A stretch of 64,000 nt of DNA from Armatimonas rosea (GTDB taxonomy: Bacteria; Armatimonadota; Armatimonadia; Armatimonadales; Armatimonadaceae). The stretch is taken from the NCBI RefSeq assembly GCF_014202505.1, contig NZ_JACHGW010000008.1:62001-126000 (forward strand), in the 5' to 3' direction. This document shows positions 27,387 to 34,947 of the stretch, piece after piece. Position 1 is the stretch's first letter. Each line of letters starts with the position of its first letter. Both the position numbers and the translations under genes were made by a program. The notes beneath the pieces were generated by a model, which saw nothing but the letters and a program-made list of their open reading frames with translations, was not told where the DNA came from and searched no databases.

Positions 27387-27416
27387 AGGACGGTATGATA
27401 CTCTCACGGAGACGCT

Positions 27417-27836
27417 ATGGCACGAGATGTTTATCATGATCCGATTCGTCATGCGCTAGAGGCGGATGGTTGGATAATTACGGATGATCCCCTGACGCTG
27501 CGTTTTGGTGAGCAGAATGTCTTTGTGGATTTAGGAGCAGAAGCGCCGCTGGGGGCAGAAAAAGGGGGGCGGAAGATTGCTGTTGAAGTCAAGAGCTTTC
27601 TGGGGAAATCTGCCATTACAGAGCTCGAGCGTGCGCTGGGGCAGTTTGCTTTCTATCGGTTTCTTCTGCGGCGGGATCACCCAAACAGACTGCTTTATCT
27701 GGGAGTCTCGGAGGATGTGTATGTAGCACTCTTCGACACTGCGGATGGGCGAGACTTAATGGCAGATGCTCAGGTACGTCTTGTGGTTGTCAACATTGTC
27801 AAGGAGGAGGTTGTCGAATGGATCGAGATCGCCTAG
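27417..27836 (+). CDS. xisH: XisH-family protein (endonuclease-fold excision-controlling factor)
   Basis: This 139-residue protein matches the XisH family: MARDVYHD..RHALEADGWIITDDPLTLR, then VDLGAEA.., GRKIAVEVKSFLGKSAITELERALGQF and YLGVSEDVY. The family has a PD-(D/E)XK-like nuclease fold; D (VDLGAE) and ExK (VEVKSF) are present. XisH is required for excision of the fdxN element in Anabaena, and XisH/XisI pairs occur in many genomes without that element. GGTATGAT and GGAGACGC lie upstream of ATG 27417, so this is a leadered gene. It overlaps xisI by 19 nt. Confidence 0.93.
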   Translation: MARDVYHDPIRHALEADGWIITDDPLTLRFGEQNVFVDLGAEAPLGAEKGGRKIAVEVKSFLGKSAITELERALGQFAFYRFLLRRDHPNRLLYLGVSEDVYVALFDTADGRDLMADAQVRLVVVNIVKEEVVEWIEIA

Positions 27837-28159
27837 CACTATTTCGGAGGACGCTCCATCAGATTTTTGAGAAGTACAGCCAGTTCAAGCTGTCGTATGC
27901 GGATGTGGAGACCGAGCTCGTTCTCGATGATGAGCGAGGACACTATGAGCTCTGGCAGATTGGCTGGCAAGGGCCAAAGCGCATCCATGCCTGTATTTTG
28001 CATGTGGATATTAAAGACAGCAAGATCTGGGTGCAACACGATGGCATCCATGAAGGCATCACTGATGAGCTGCTAGAAGCTGGAATAGAGCCCCAAGAGA
28101 TTGTCCTTGCCTTCCATTCTCCTGCTGCCCGAAAGTACCTCCCCTTTGCGGTTGCCTAG
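27818..28159 (+). CDS. xisI: XisI-family protein
   Basis: This 113-residue partner of XisH has the family pattern: IFEKYSQF, DxETELVLDDERGHYELWQIGWQG, HxDIKDSKIWVQHDGIHEGI and a C-terminal EIVLAFHSPAARKYLPFAVA. It is coupled to xisH by a 19-nt overlap. Its TAG stop is read on the other strand as the TAG stop of the cyanophycinase-like gene (shared CTAG), so the two genes meet tail to tail with no spacer. Confidence 0.93.
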   Translation: MDRDRLALFRRTLHQIFEKYSQFKLSYADVETELVLDDERGHYELWQIGWQGPKRIHACILHVDIKDSKIWVQHDGIHEGITDELLEAGIEPQEIVLAFHSPAARKYLPFAVA

Positions 28160-29430
28160 TCGATAACTTTCCGGGCTGCGAGGTCATACTTTTTGCCGCT
28201 GGCGACCGACTCGGGGCCGGGTTTGCCCGCGTCGTAGAAGTTCACACGGGTGCGGCCGGTGATCTCGGCGACCGAGCCTTGGACAATCAGCGCCGTGGCT
28301 TCGTCGATGCCAACTCCTAACAACTGCGGATAGGTCTTGATAAGGAGCTCCATGTCCTTGAAGCGGTTCCGCTGGGTGAAGTGCTGGTCGATTGCCATGC
28401 CGGGGAGAAAGCCCAGGCCGCGCTCGTAGCCGGGGGCGATAATCTCCTCGGGGCCGAGAGGATTGCCGCGGGCCATGTACTCGCCCTGGATGGAAGCGCC
28501 TGCGCTGCTGCCTCCGATCACGCCGCCGCGCTTGAGGACCTCGTGCATGAGTTTTTCCGCCTTGGTGCCCTCGTAGGCATCGACAAAGCGCCACTGTCGC
28601 CCACCGCCAAACCAGACTCCCGTGGCGCGCTTGAGCAGGGCTAGTGCCTCGGGGCTATCGACGGTCTCGGGGGTGCGCCCGCGGAGCTCGACCACCTCCT
28701 TGGCTCCCGCGCGGCGTAGCGCCTCGGCCATGCCGTCTTTGGGTGGGAGCGGGTCGGGCATGGAGATGGGAATCACCGCGATCACGGCTTTCTCCGGCCC
28801 ACCGGCGAGCTCCACAAAGCGCTGCGTCAGCCCCTGCGGCATCCCGCCCCCACCGATAATCACCAGGGTCCCCGACGGCACCTTCGGCGTGGCGAGTGTC
28901 TTGGGAGGGAAGACGGGCTCGGTGCGCTGGCGGCTCCAGCGGCGCAGAGCGGTGAGGTCGGCGAGGCGCTTGCGACCCGCGAGGGTGACCCGCTCCTCGG
29001 GGCTGAACTTGGTCGCAACGAGGCGAATCGTCACGGGCACGGCCCCGAGAAGCTGTATCTCCCGCCCGACAACCGCCAGCGCCGCGCCCTCGGGGAGCTC
29101 GTAGCGAATCGCAGCATTGGCATCGGGGAGGAGCCCCTCGCGGAGTGCCACTTGCGTAAACGCCGTGTTCCCTCCGAGAGTGGCACCACGGGCCAGCGCG
29201 GCCTTCAGGGCATCGAGGATTTTCCCCTTGGGGGGCTCCTTCAGCTCCCACCAGACCCCCGTGGCCTCGGCGAGCTCGCGAAGGTCAGGGAGCTTGTCTT
29301 TCACCGCGACAAACTTGCCCTCCAGCGGCTTGGCGAGGCGCGTGAAGGTCAGAAATGCCTCCGGGGCGGCGGGGCCGGGGCCAGAGAGGATTAGTGCGCC
29401 AGGGATACCATCGGCGAAGCTTGGGATCAT
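28156..29430 (-). CDS. Cyanophycinase-like S51-family peptidase
   Basis: This 424-residue protein resembles cyanophycinase and related serine peptidases, which cut beta-aspartyl bonds. The nucleophile elbow is GGSSAGASIQG, with GVWFGGGRQWRFVDAY upstream and AIDQHFTQRNRFKDMELL carrying the family His/Arg-Arg motif. An extra N-terminal domain of about 180 residues looks like a degenerate second copy (GALILSGPG, ATLGGNTA). No signal peptide is seen. It overlaps the sulfatase gene by 4 nt, forming an operon. Whether its substrate is cyanophycin or another isopeptide is not resolved. Confidence 0.85.
   Translation of the reverse strand: MIPSFADGIPGALILSGPGPAAPEAFLTFTRLAKPLEGKFVAVKDKLPDLRELAEATGVWWELKEPPKGKILDALKAALARGATLGGNTAFTQVALREGLLPDANAAIRYELPEGAALAVVGREIQLLGAVPVTIRLVATKFSPEERVTLAGRKRLADLTALRRWSRQRTEPVFPPKTLATPKVPSGTLVIIGGGGMPQGLTQRFVELAGGPEKAVIAVIPISMPDPLPPKDGMAEALRRAGAKEVVELRGRTPETVDSPEALALLKRATGVWFGGGRQWRFVDAYEGTKAEKLMHEVLKRGGVIGGSSAGASIQGEYMARGNPLGPEEIIAPGYERGLGFLPGMAIDQHFTQRNRFKDMELLIKTYPQLLGVGIDEATALIVQGSVAEITGRTRVNFYDAGKPGPESVASGKKYDLAARKVID
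28160..28179. repeat. Right copy of the 20-nt direct repeat bracketing xisHI
   Basis: TCGATAACTTTCCGGGCTGC lies 793 nt from the left copy. On the minus strand it encodes the C-terminal AARKVID of the cyanophycinase-like protein. Confidence 0.8.
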
Positions 29431-30770
29431 GGTTGTTTTCCTGCGTTCGAGAAGCTGGGATAGCGGTCGAAGTCGTCGTTGCCGGCAGCGCGTGGGTCGC
29501 CGGTTTTTTGGAGGGTCTCGTCGAGCTGGGCACGGAGCCGGGCGAGGGTTGCGGCGTGCTTTGGACTTGCCGCGAGGTTGGTGAGCTGGTGCGGGTCGGC
29601 CTTGAGGTCGTAGAGCTCGTCGGCGGGGCGCTTGCCCGTTGCCCAGGCGGCAAAGCGCGGGTCGGTGCTCTCCACCACGGCCTGCTTGCTGGGCGAGCCC
29701 TTGAGAGAGCCCGCTTGGTCGATATCGGAGTAGAGCGGCGGCTCACCGGCGGGCCAGCGCTCAGGGGCGAGGTTGCGGATGTAGAGAAAGTCTTGGGTGC
29801 GGACAGCGCGTGCGGGATAGCCCAGGTTCCCGGTGCGCGCCTTCACAAAGTGCCGCTCCCGGCCAAAATACACCGCGTCGCGCTTCTGCTTCTTCCCCGC
29901 TGTGAGTAGCGGCAGGAGGCTCTGGCCGGTGATGGAATCGGGAACCTTGATACCGGCGGCCTCTAGGAATGTCGGGGCGAGGTCGGTGTGGCTGACGAGC
30001 TCGAGGCGCTTTTGACCGGGCTTGATGCGCCCCGGCCAGCGGAGGGCGAGCGGCATACGGGTGCCCGCATCGTAGAGGTTGGTCTTGCCATGGGGAAAGG
30101 GGAAGCCGTTGTCGCTGGTGACCACGACAAGCGTGTTTTGTGCCCGCCCCGTGCGCTCCAGGGTCGCCAAGAGCCGGCCCAGCTCACTGTCAAAGTCCTC
30201 GATCTCGCTGTAGTAGTCCAGCATATCCGAGCGCACCTCGGGGGTATCGGGTAGATAGGGAGGAACGACAACGCTCTCTAGTTTCTTGCCGCGCTTGCGC
30301 CCAATTCCCGCTTCATAGGTGCGGTGCGGGTTGAAGCTGCCAAACCAGAAGCAAAACGGGGCACTGTCGGGGACGGTCTTAAGAAACGCATCGAAGCTGG
30401 CGAACTGCGGCCCGGCAGGGTTGTTCTTACGTCCGTGCTTGGTAAAGTCCCCCGGTCCCCAGCCCTTACCGGTGTGCCCGACCGTATAGCCTGCCTCGCC
30501 CAGCAAGTCTGTGTAGACCGGCGCGGTGTTGGGCCAGAACGACCAGAGATTGGCGCCCTCGCCAAGCCGCCAGATATGCTGCCCCGTGAGAATCCCCCCG
30601 CGCGAGGGCGTGCACGACGGCGACGCGCAGAACGCATGGGTAAAGAGCGCCCCCTCCTTTGCCACTCTGTCGAAGTTTGGGGTCTGGGCCACGGGGTCCC
30701 CATAGGCACCAAAGTGGCTCCACGACGCATCATCGGCGATGACAAATAAAATGCTGGGCCGCGCTTCCAT
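29427..30770 (-). CDS. Type I sulfatase (alkaline-phosphatase superfamily)
   Basis: This 447-residue hydrolase of sulfate esters has N-terminal metal-binding ILFVIADDASW with the Asp pair, the formylglycine site CTPSRGGILTG (Cys-x-Pro-x-Arg, so modification by a sulfatase-maturing enzyme is required), HTGKGWG, FNPHRTY and VVTSDNG for the remaining metal and sulfate ligands. No signal peptide is present at ATG 30770, which is unusual for polysaccharide sulfatases; an upstream start is excluded by the intergenic repeat. Iduronate/choline-sulfatase-like by overall pattern; substrate unknown. Confidence 0.9.
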   Translation of the reverse strand: MEARPSILFVIADDASWSHFGAYGDPVAQTPNFDRVAKEGALFTHAFCASPSCTPSRGGILTGQHIWRLGEGANLWSFWPNTAPVYTDLLGEAGYTVGHTGKGWGPGDFTKHGRKNNPAGPQFASFDAFLKTVPDSAPFCFWFGSFNPHRTYEAGIGRKRGKKLESVVVPPYLPDTPEVRSDMLDYYSEIEDFDSELGRLLATLERTGRAQNTLVVVTSDNGFPFPHGKTNLYDAGTRMPLALRWPGRIKPGQKRLELVSHTDLAPTFLEAAGIKVPDSITGQSLLPLLTAGKKQKRDAVYFGRERHFVKARTGNLGYPARAVRTQDFLYIRNLAPERWPAGEPPLYSDIDQAGSLKGSPSKQAVVESTDPRFAAWATGKRPADELYDLKADPHQLTNLAASPKHAATLARLRAQLDETLQKTGDPRAAGNDDFDRYPSFSNAGKQP

Positions 30771-30836
30771 GGCTCATTATGCCACAGAGTCGTGCGAGTG
30801 TACGGAACCACGAAGGAAGCCCGGACAACGTAGAGA

Positions 30837-30925
30837 CCCGGACAACGAGTGTCCGGGCTTAAGAGGGCGACGCTCGCCTTCGCGAGCAGGAGATTCTGTT
30901 GGCTGCGAAGGCAGCCGTCGCCCTC
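30837..30925. repeat. Three-hairpin repeat element, copy A
   Basis: Hairpin 1 is CCCGGACA/TGTCCGGG (30837-30857). An outer stem GAGGGCGACG/CGTCGCCCTC (30863-30872 with 30916-30925) encloses hairpin 2, GCTCGC-CTTC-GCGAGC (30872-30887), and hairpin 3, GGCTGC-GAAG-GCAGCC (30901-30916). Copy B is at 49505-49593. It lies in the 207-nt gap between the GNAT 3' end and the sulfatase start. Confidence 0.85.
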
Positions 30926-30977
30926 TCAAGCCGAGACCCTTGTGGTTACGGCTGGTTACGGTAACTCGTCCCTTCGG

Positions 30978-31454
30978 TTAGAGTCTGCGGGCGTAGTGGA
31001 CCTGGCGCGCCACTTCCTCGAAGCCGAGACTGGGATACAAGTGCTGCCCGATGGGGTTCTGCTCCAGGGTCTCGATCTTGGCGACCTCCATGCCACGCTC
31101 CCGAAAGAACTCCAGCGCCCGCTCCAGCAGTGCCCGACCGATTCCCTGACCTTGGCACGCGGGATCGACCGCAAGATTCGGAATCCACCCGATCCCGCTG
31201 GCGGGCTGGAGTCGGGTCGTGACATAGCCGATGGGCCGGTCGCTCGTATCCACCGCCACGAAGACACCGTCGGGCTGAAGCTCACAGTCCAGCGCAATCG
31301 CCGCGAGCTTGCGCGCCTCCCACCCCGACGGCCCAAACGCCCCGAGGCGCTCCTCCATGTTACGGTCGATCGAGACCGGCCCAAAGGTCAGCGCCGTGAT
31401 CTCCTGCAAGCGCGGCAGATCGTCGGGGCGGAAGACGCGCAGAGCGGGAGTCAT
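30978..31454 (-). CDS. GNAT-family N-acetyltransferase
   Basis: This 158-residue protein has the GNAT acetyl-CoA loop in ACQGQGIGRALLERALEFF (Q-x-x-G-x-G/A) at about residues 105-123 and the following beta-strand/helix pattern ending in LYPSLGFEEVAR. The acyl acceptor cannot be predicted. It overlaps the end of the upstream membrane-anchored unknown gene by 4 nt. Confidence 0.88.
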   Translation of the reverse strand: MTPALRVFRPDDLPRLQEITALTFGPVSIDRNMEERLGAFGPSGWEARKLAAIALDCELQPDGVFVAVDTSDRPIGYVTTRLQPASGIGWIPNLAVDPACQGQGIGRALLERALEFFRERGMEVAKIETLEQNPIGQHLYPSLGFEEVARQVHYARRL

Positions 31455-31969
31455 CCGTGTGCTCGCATCAGCCGCAGTGTCACTTGCTCCGAGCTCCCAT
31501 CGGCAGTAGGGGAGAAGCGTGCGGTGATGTCCCAGGGCTCTGCGAGGTGGCTGATGCGAATCATCCCCAAGAGCTCGACCCCCCGCAGGTCACGGGAGAC
31601 ATCTGCCAGGTACTTCAGGCGCTCGAGAAGCGAGGGGAGTAAGTGCCCTGGTACCTGAAAGGCAGGCTCACCCTCAAGAGCGACGGTCAGCGGCAGCGCA
31701 TCGGCAGGGAGGATCATCCGTACCTGCTCTCCCTCGGCTTTGAGTGTCACCTCGGGCACCTTGGCCGCGATAACGGTTCGCAAGATCGTGTTTACCAGCC
31801 GCGCCGTGGGGCTCCCATCGTCTGAGGCCTCCGCAAGACGCCGTTTGGGTTCAGCATAGCCTTGTCGGTAGAAGGCAAACCAGGCGCGGCTCTGGGTGCG
31901 AAGGACAAGAAAGAGAAGGGCAAGGACGCCCAGCAAGATGGCACCAAGAAGAAGATAGATTCCCGTCAT
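31451..31969 (-). CDS. Unknown protein with an N-terminal membrane anchor
   Basis: This 172-residue protein has a single hydrophobic helix at residues 3-25 (IYLLLGAILLGVLALLFLVL) followed by a polar domain. I recognise no family. The start at ATG 31969 is fixed by a strong GAGGAGG six nt upstream. It is first in a two-gene operon with the acetyltransferase. Confidence 0.75.
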   Translation of the reverse strand: MTGIYLLLGAILLGVLALLFLVLRTQSRAWFAFYRQGYAEPKRRLAEASDDGSPTARLVNTILRTVIAAKVPEVTLKAEGEQVRMILPADALPLTVALEGEPAFQVPGHLLPSLLERLKYLADVSRDLRGVELLGMIRISHLAEPWDITARFSPTADGSSEQVTLRLMRAHG

Positions 31970-32087
31970 TTTAAACCTCCTCGGGGTAAGCTCAAAAGCC
32001 CGTAGAGACATCGTCGATCATGGCCTCAGTTTACCAGAGGAGCGGGCCCTTTTCCGGGTCGGGATTTTCCGGCGTAGTACTTGCCAC

Positions 32088-32546
32088 ATGAAAGAGACCA
32101 TGATCGGCGCGTGGGTGGGAACTAACCTCCTCAACCTTAGCTGGCTACCCAACCCGCAGTACCTCTCCGATGCCACCTTGACCGTGGCGCGAGTCGCGGG
32201 AGGGAACTTCTTTGAGGTGGCCTACACCTGGAGCCACGAGGAAATCCCCCACAGTGGCCGGATGCTCATCAGCGTGAATCCGGGCAATAGCAAGGCCCAG
32301 GTGGCCTGGTGCGACTCCTGGCACCAGAGTGTGGGGCTAATGCTCTGCGACGGCACCGTGGACGACACGGAGACGCTCACGGTCTTGGGGACCTACGGAG
32401 CGCCCCCCGGCCCGGACTGGGGCTGGCGCATCACGCTCGGCCAGCCCACCGACGAGACCCTGGAGCTGGTGATGGTCAATATCCCCCCCGGCGGCCCCGA
32501 CGATCTGGCGGTGCGGGCGACATTTACCCGGGCTATGTCAGCTTAG
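32088..32546 (+). CDS. Unknown protein resembling DUF1579
   Basis: This 152-residue soluble protein has repeated strands with aromatic pairs (AYTWSHEE, AWCDSWHQSVGLMLCDG, GPDWGWRITLGQ), similar to the DUF1579 family of small beta-barrel proteins of unknown function. Its 3' end overlaps the convergent phnE end by 14 nt. No clear ribosome-binding site precedes ATG 32088; GTAGTAC lies just upstream, a poor fit to the leaderless pattern. Confidence 0.6.
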   Translation: MKETMIGAWVGTNLLNLSWLPNPQYLSDATLTVARVAGGNFFEVAYTWSHEEIPHSGRMLISVNPGNSKAQVAWCDSWHQSVGLMLCDGTVDDTETLTVLGTYGAPPGPDWGWRITLGQPTDETLELVMVNIPPGGPDDLAVRATFTRAMSA

Positions 32547-33279
32547 CGCGAAGCTTGGCGCTGAAGAAGTCTACCAGCAAGACGGTCGCGACAATCCCGA
32601 TGACGATCATCCCGATCTCGGGCCAGTTGCCGCCCAAGCGCTGGATCTGGAGGAGGGTACCGATTCCCCCGGCGCCCACCAGGCCCAGCACCGATGCGGA
32701 GCGGACATTGAGGTCGAAGCGGTAGAGCGCAAACGAGAGGAAGTCCGGGAGAACCTCGGGGATGATGCCGTTGCGAAAGACCTCCAGCGGCGAGGCTCCC
32801 GTGGCGGCGAGGGCCTCCAGAGCGCCCTTGTCCACGGTCTCGATACGCTCTGCGTAGAGCTTGCCCACCATCCCAATCGAGTGAATGGCGATCGCCAGCA
32901 CGCCCGCAAACGGCCCCGGCCCCACGGACTTGATAAAGGCGATCGCCAGCAGGATCTCCGGGAAGGTGCGGATCGCGTTGAGGAGCAGCTTGCCCACAAA
33001 CGGGAGCGCCGCCAGCCGCGCGAGGTTGCGGGCCGCCAGCACGCCAAACGGAAGCGCCAGCACCGCCGCGATGGCCGTGCCTAACGCCGCGATCTGGATG
33101 CTCTCCCGCAGGCCCGTGAGCACATCGGGGAGGTAGCTTAGCTTGGGAGTCAGGAGCATCTGGCGCAGGATCTCGCCGGACTCCTTGGTGTTGGGTGGTG
33201 TCGAGTTCCGAATCCCTCCCAGGGACCAGGCCACCAGCGCCACCACTGCCAATGTGTAGACAATGCGCCAGGCTCTCAT
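32533..33279 (-). CDS. phnE: Phosphonate-type ABC transporter permease (second PhnE)
   Basis: This 248-residue inner-membrane permease has about six helices. The permease signature for ATPase contact is EALAATGASPLEVFRNGIIP, and SVLGLVGAGGIGTLLQ is typical of PhnE. It is last in the phnD-phnC-phnE-phnE operon. An 84-nt repeat element separates it from the first phnE; its start codon lies in the 11-nt sequence duplicated by that insertion. Confidence 0.9.
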   Translation of the reverse strand: MRAWRIVYTLAVVALVAWSLGGIRNSTPPNTKESGEILRQMLLTPKLSYLPDVLTGLRESIQIAALGTAIAAVLALPFGVLAARNLARLAALPFVGKLLLNAIRTFPEILLAIAFIKSVGPGPFAGVLAIAIHSIGMVGKLYAERIETVDKGALEALAATGASPLEVFRNGIIPEVLPDFLSFALYRFDLNVRSASVLGLVGAGGIGTLLQIQRLGGNWPEIGMIVIGIVATVLLVDFFSAKLRAKLT

Positions 33280-33281
33280 AC
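33271..33281. repeat. Target-site duplication, left copy
   Basis: GGCTCTCATAC is identical to 33366-33376. It contains the phnE(2) start codon (CAT on this strand). Confidence 0.8.
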
Positions 33282-33365
33282 TTCCCCCCTAACCCCCGTG
33301 CAACGGGGGGACAAATTTGAACCGGATTCCGCTTTTTTCCCCCGCCGGGCGGGGGTTAGGGGGTA
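33282..33365. mobile_element. MITE-like repeat element, copy 1, with target-site duplication
   Basis: The ends are CCCCCTAACCCCCG (33285-33298) and its inverse (33350-33363). Each end folds into its own G/C hairpin. The centre holds a degenerate GGAATC-GATTCC palindrome (ACCGGATTCC). It has no coding capacity. The flanking 11-nt direct repeats show that it inserted as a unit. Confidence 0.85.
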
Positions 33366-33376
33366 GGCTCTCATAC
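33366..33376. repeat. Target-site duplication, right copy
   Basis: GGCTCTCATAC contains the phnE(1) stop (TCA on this strand). The pre-insertion junction was evidently an ATGA start/stop overlap. Confidence 0.8.
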
Positions 33377-34165
33377 CAGCCTCCCGCGGAGCCAGGTGGA
33401 GAAGGAGTCGATCAGGAAGACAACCCCAAAGGTAATCAAGATCACCAGCCCGACCCGTGTGTACTGGAGCAGAGAGAGCGACGACTGCAAGACCATGCCG
33501 ATCCCGCCCGCGCCTACCACGCCCAGCACCGACGCGGCACGGACATTGATCTCAAACGAGTAGAGCGTGTAGGCCAGGTAGTCCGGCCCCACCTGCGGGA
33601 AGACCGCGCAAAACGCCTGCTGGAACCGTGTGCCGCCTGCCGCTGCGATCGCCTCCATCGGGCCGGGGTCGATGGTCTCGACGCTATCGCAGAGGAGCTT
33701 TCCCACCACCCCGAAGCTAAAGACCAGGAGCGCCAGAAAGCCCGCCATTGGGCCGATCCCAAACGAGGCCGCCAGCAAGGTCGCCAGCACGAGGTCCGGG
33801 ACAGAGCGCACGAGGTTGAGCACGGCCCGACCTGCGGTGTAGAGTGCCTTCCCTGCAAGGGTCCGTGAGGCGATCAGGGGAAGAGGGAGGGCCAGGAGCG
33901 CTCCAAACAGGCTCGCCGCCAGCGCGATACGCAGGGTCTCGATCAGCCGCTTGGTGATCTCCGGGAGCATCTCGGTAGGCCAGGGCTTGCCCTCGCTAGG
34001 GAAGAGCTTGCGGAAGAACTCCCCGATAGCGGGCAGGTTCTTGCTTAGCTCCGAGCCGCTAAAGCCCGTCCCCAGGGCGCTCCAGTAGAGCACCCCAGCG
34101 ACAATAGCCGCCGCCAGCCAGCCCTTCCAAGCTCCCCCACTCTTGGGGGCCGGGGGGGCACTCAT
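33371..34165 (-). CDS. phnE: Phosphonate-type ABC transporter permease (first PhnE)
   Basis: This 264-residue permease has about six helices. The cytoplasmic contact loop is MEAIAAAGGTRFQQAFCAVFPQ, and SVLGVVGAGGIGMVLQ is the family hallmark. It is paralogous to the downstream PhnE; the two probably form a heterodimeric channel. The start overlaps the phnC stop by 4 nt. Confidence 0.9.
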   Translation of the reverse strand: MSAPPAPKSGGAWKGWLAAAIVAGVLYWSALGTGFSGSELSKNLPAIGEFFRKLFPSEGKPWPTEMLPEITKRLIETLRIALAASLFGALLALPLPLIASRTLAGKALYTAGRAVLNLVRSVPDLVLATLLAASFGIGPMAGFLALLVFSFGVVGKLLCDSVETIDPGPMEAIAAAGGTRFQQAFCAVFPQVGPDYLAYTLYSFEINVRAASVLGVVGAGGIGMVLQSSLSLLQYTRVGLVILITFGVVFLIDSFSTWLRGRLV

Positions 34166-34944
34166 TCGCCCGCGCCTCGGAGGTCGTCGGGGCGGATCTT
34201 GCGGTTGTAGATACGCTCGAAGTCCGCCTCTTGCATGCCACGGGCAGGGCCATCGTAGACCAGCTCTCCGGCGCGCAGGCCGATCACGCGGTCCGCGTAC
34301 TCCTGCGCCATGTCGATAAAGTGCAGGTTGACCAGAGTAAGCAGGTTCTCCTCGCGTGCCAGATCGCGCAGGTCCCGCATGACTTGGTGGGCCGTGGGCG
34401 GGTCGAGCGAGGCGACCGGCTCATCGGCCAGGAGGATGGTCGGCTGCTGGGAGAGCGCACGGGCGATCGCCACCCGTTGCTGCTGGCCGCCCGAGAGCTG
34501 GTCGGCGCGAACCCCCTCTTTCTCGGAGATTCCCACACGGGCTAGCGACGCCTTCGCCAGCGCGATATCTTCCTTGGGATAGAGCCCCAGCAGGGTCTTC
34601 CAGGTCGGCAGGTGCGCCAGGCGGCCGTCCAGAACATTCTTCAAGACCGACTTGCGGCGCACCAAATTGTAGTTCTGGAAGATCATCCCCACCCGCGAGC
34701 GCACCCGCCGCAGCCCGGCATCGTCGAGCCCCACCAGCTCCACGCCATTGACCATCAGGCTCCCCGATGTTGGGGTGACCAGGCGGTTGATGCAGCGGAT
34801 CAGGGTGGACTTGCCCGCCCCCGAGAGCCCGACCACGGCGATAAACTCACCGGGGACAAACGAGAGCGAGACACTCTTGAGCGCTTGGTGACCGTTGGGG
34901 TAGGTCACGCTCACATCGCGGAAGGCAACGATCGGTTCGGGCAT
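34162..34944 (-). CDS. phnC: Phosphonate-type ABC transporter ATPase
   Basis: This 260-residue ABC ATPase has Walker A GLSGAGKSTL, a Q-loop (FQNYNLV), the signature LSGGQQQRVAIARAL, Walker B ILLADEPVASLDP and the switch His in LVNLHFIDMA. PhnC-specific features include the RRKSVLKNVLDGRL segment. It energises uptake with the two PhnE permeases and PhnD. It is 3 nt after phnD. Confidence 0.93.
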   Translation of the reverse strand: MPEPIVAFRDVSVTYPNGHQALKSVSLSFVPGEFIAVVGLSGAGKSTLIRCINRLVTPTSGSLMVNGVELVGLDDAGLRRVRSRVGMIFQNYNLVRRKSVLKNVLDGRLAHLPTWKTLLGLYPKEDIALAKASLARVGISEKEGVRADQLSGGQQQRVAIARALSQQPTILLADEPVASLDPPTAHQVMRDLRDLAREENLLTLVNLHFIDMAQEYADRVIGLRAGELVYDGPARGMQEADFERIYNRKIRPDDLRGAGE

Positions 34945-34947
34945 GGC

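Noticed and set aside
27417-28159. xisHI as a toxin-antitoxin or defence pair
   Set aside because: The sequences fit XisH and XisI families; a defence role has no support in the sequence, although the nuclease fold leaves it possible.
30781-30960. CRISPR array or tRNA in the repeat-rich gap before the sulfatase
   Set aside because: Repeats are inverted hairpins, not evenly spaced direct repeats, and no cloverleaf with a TTC arm can be drawn.
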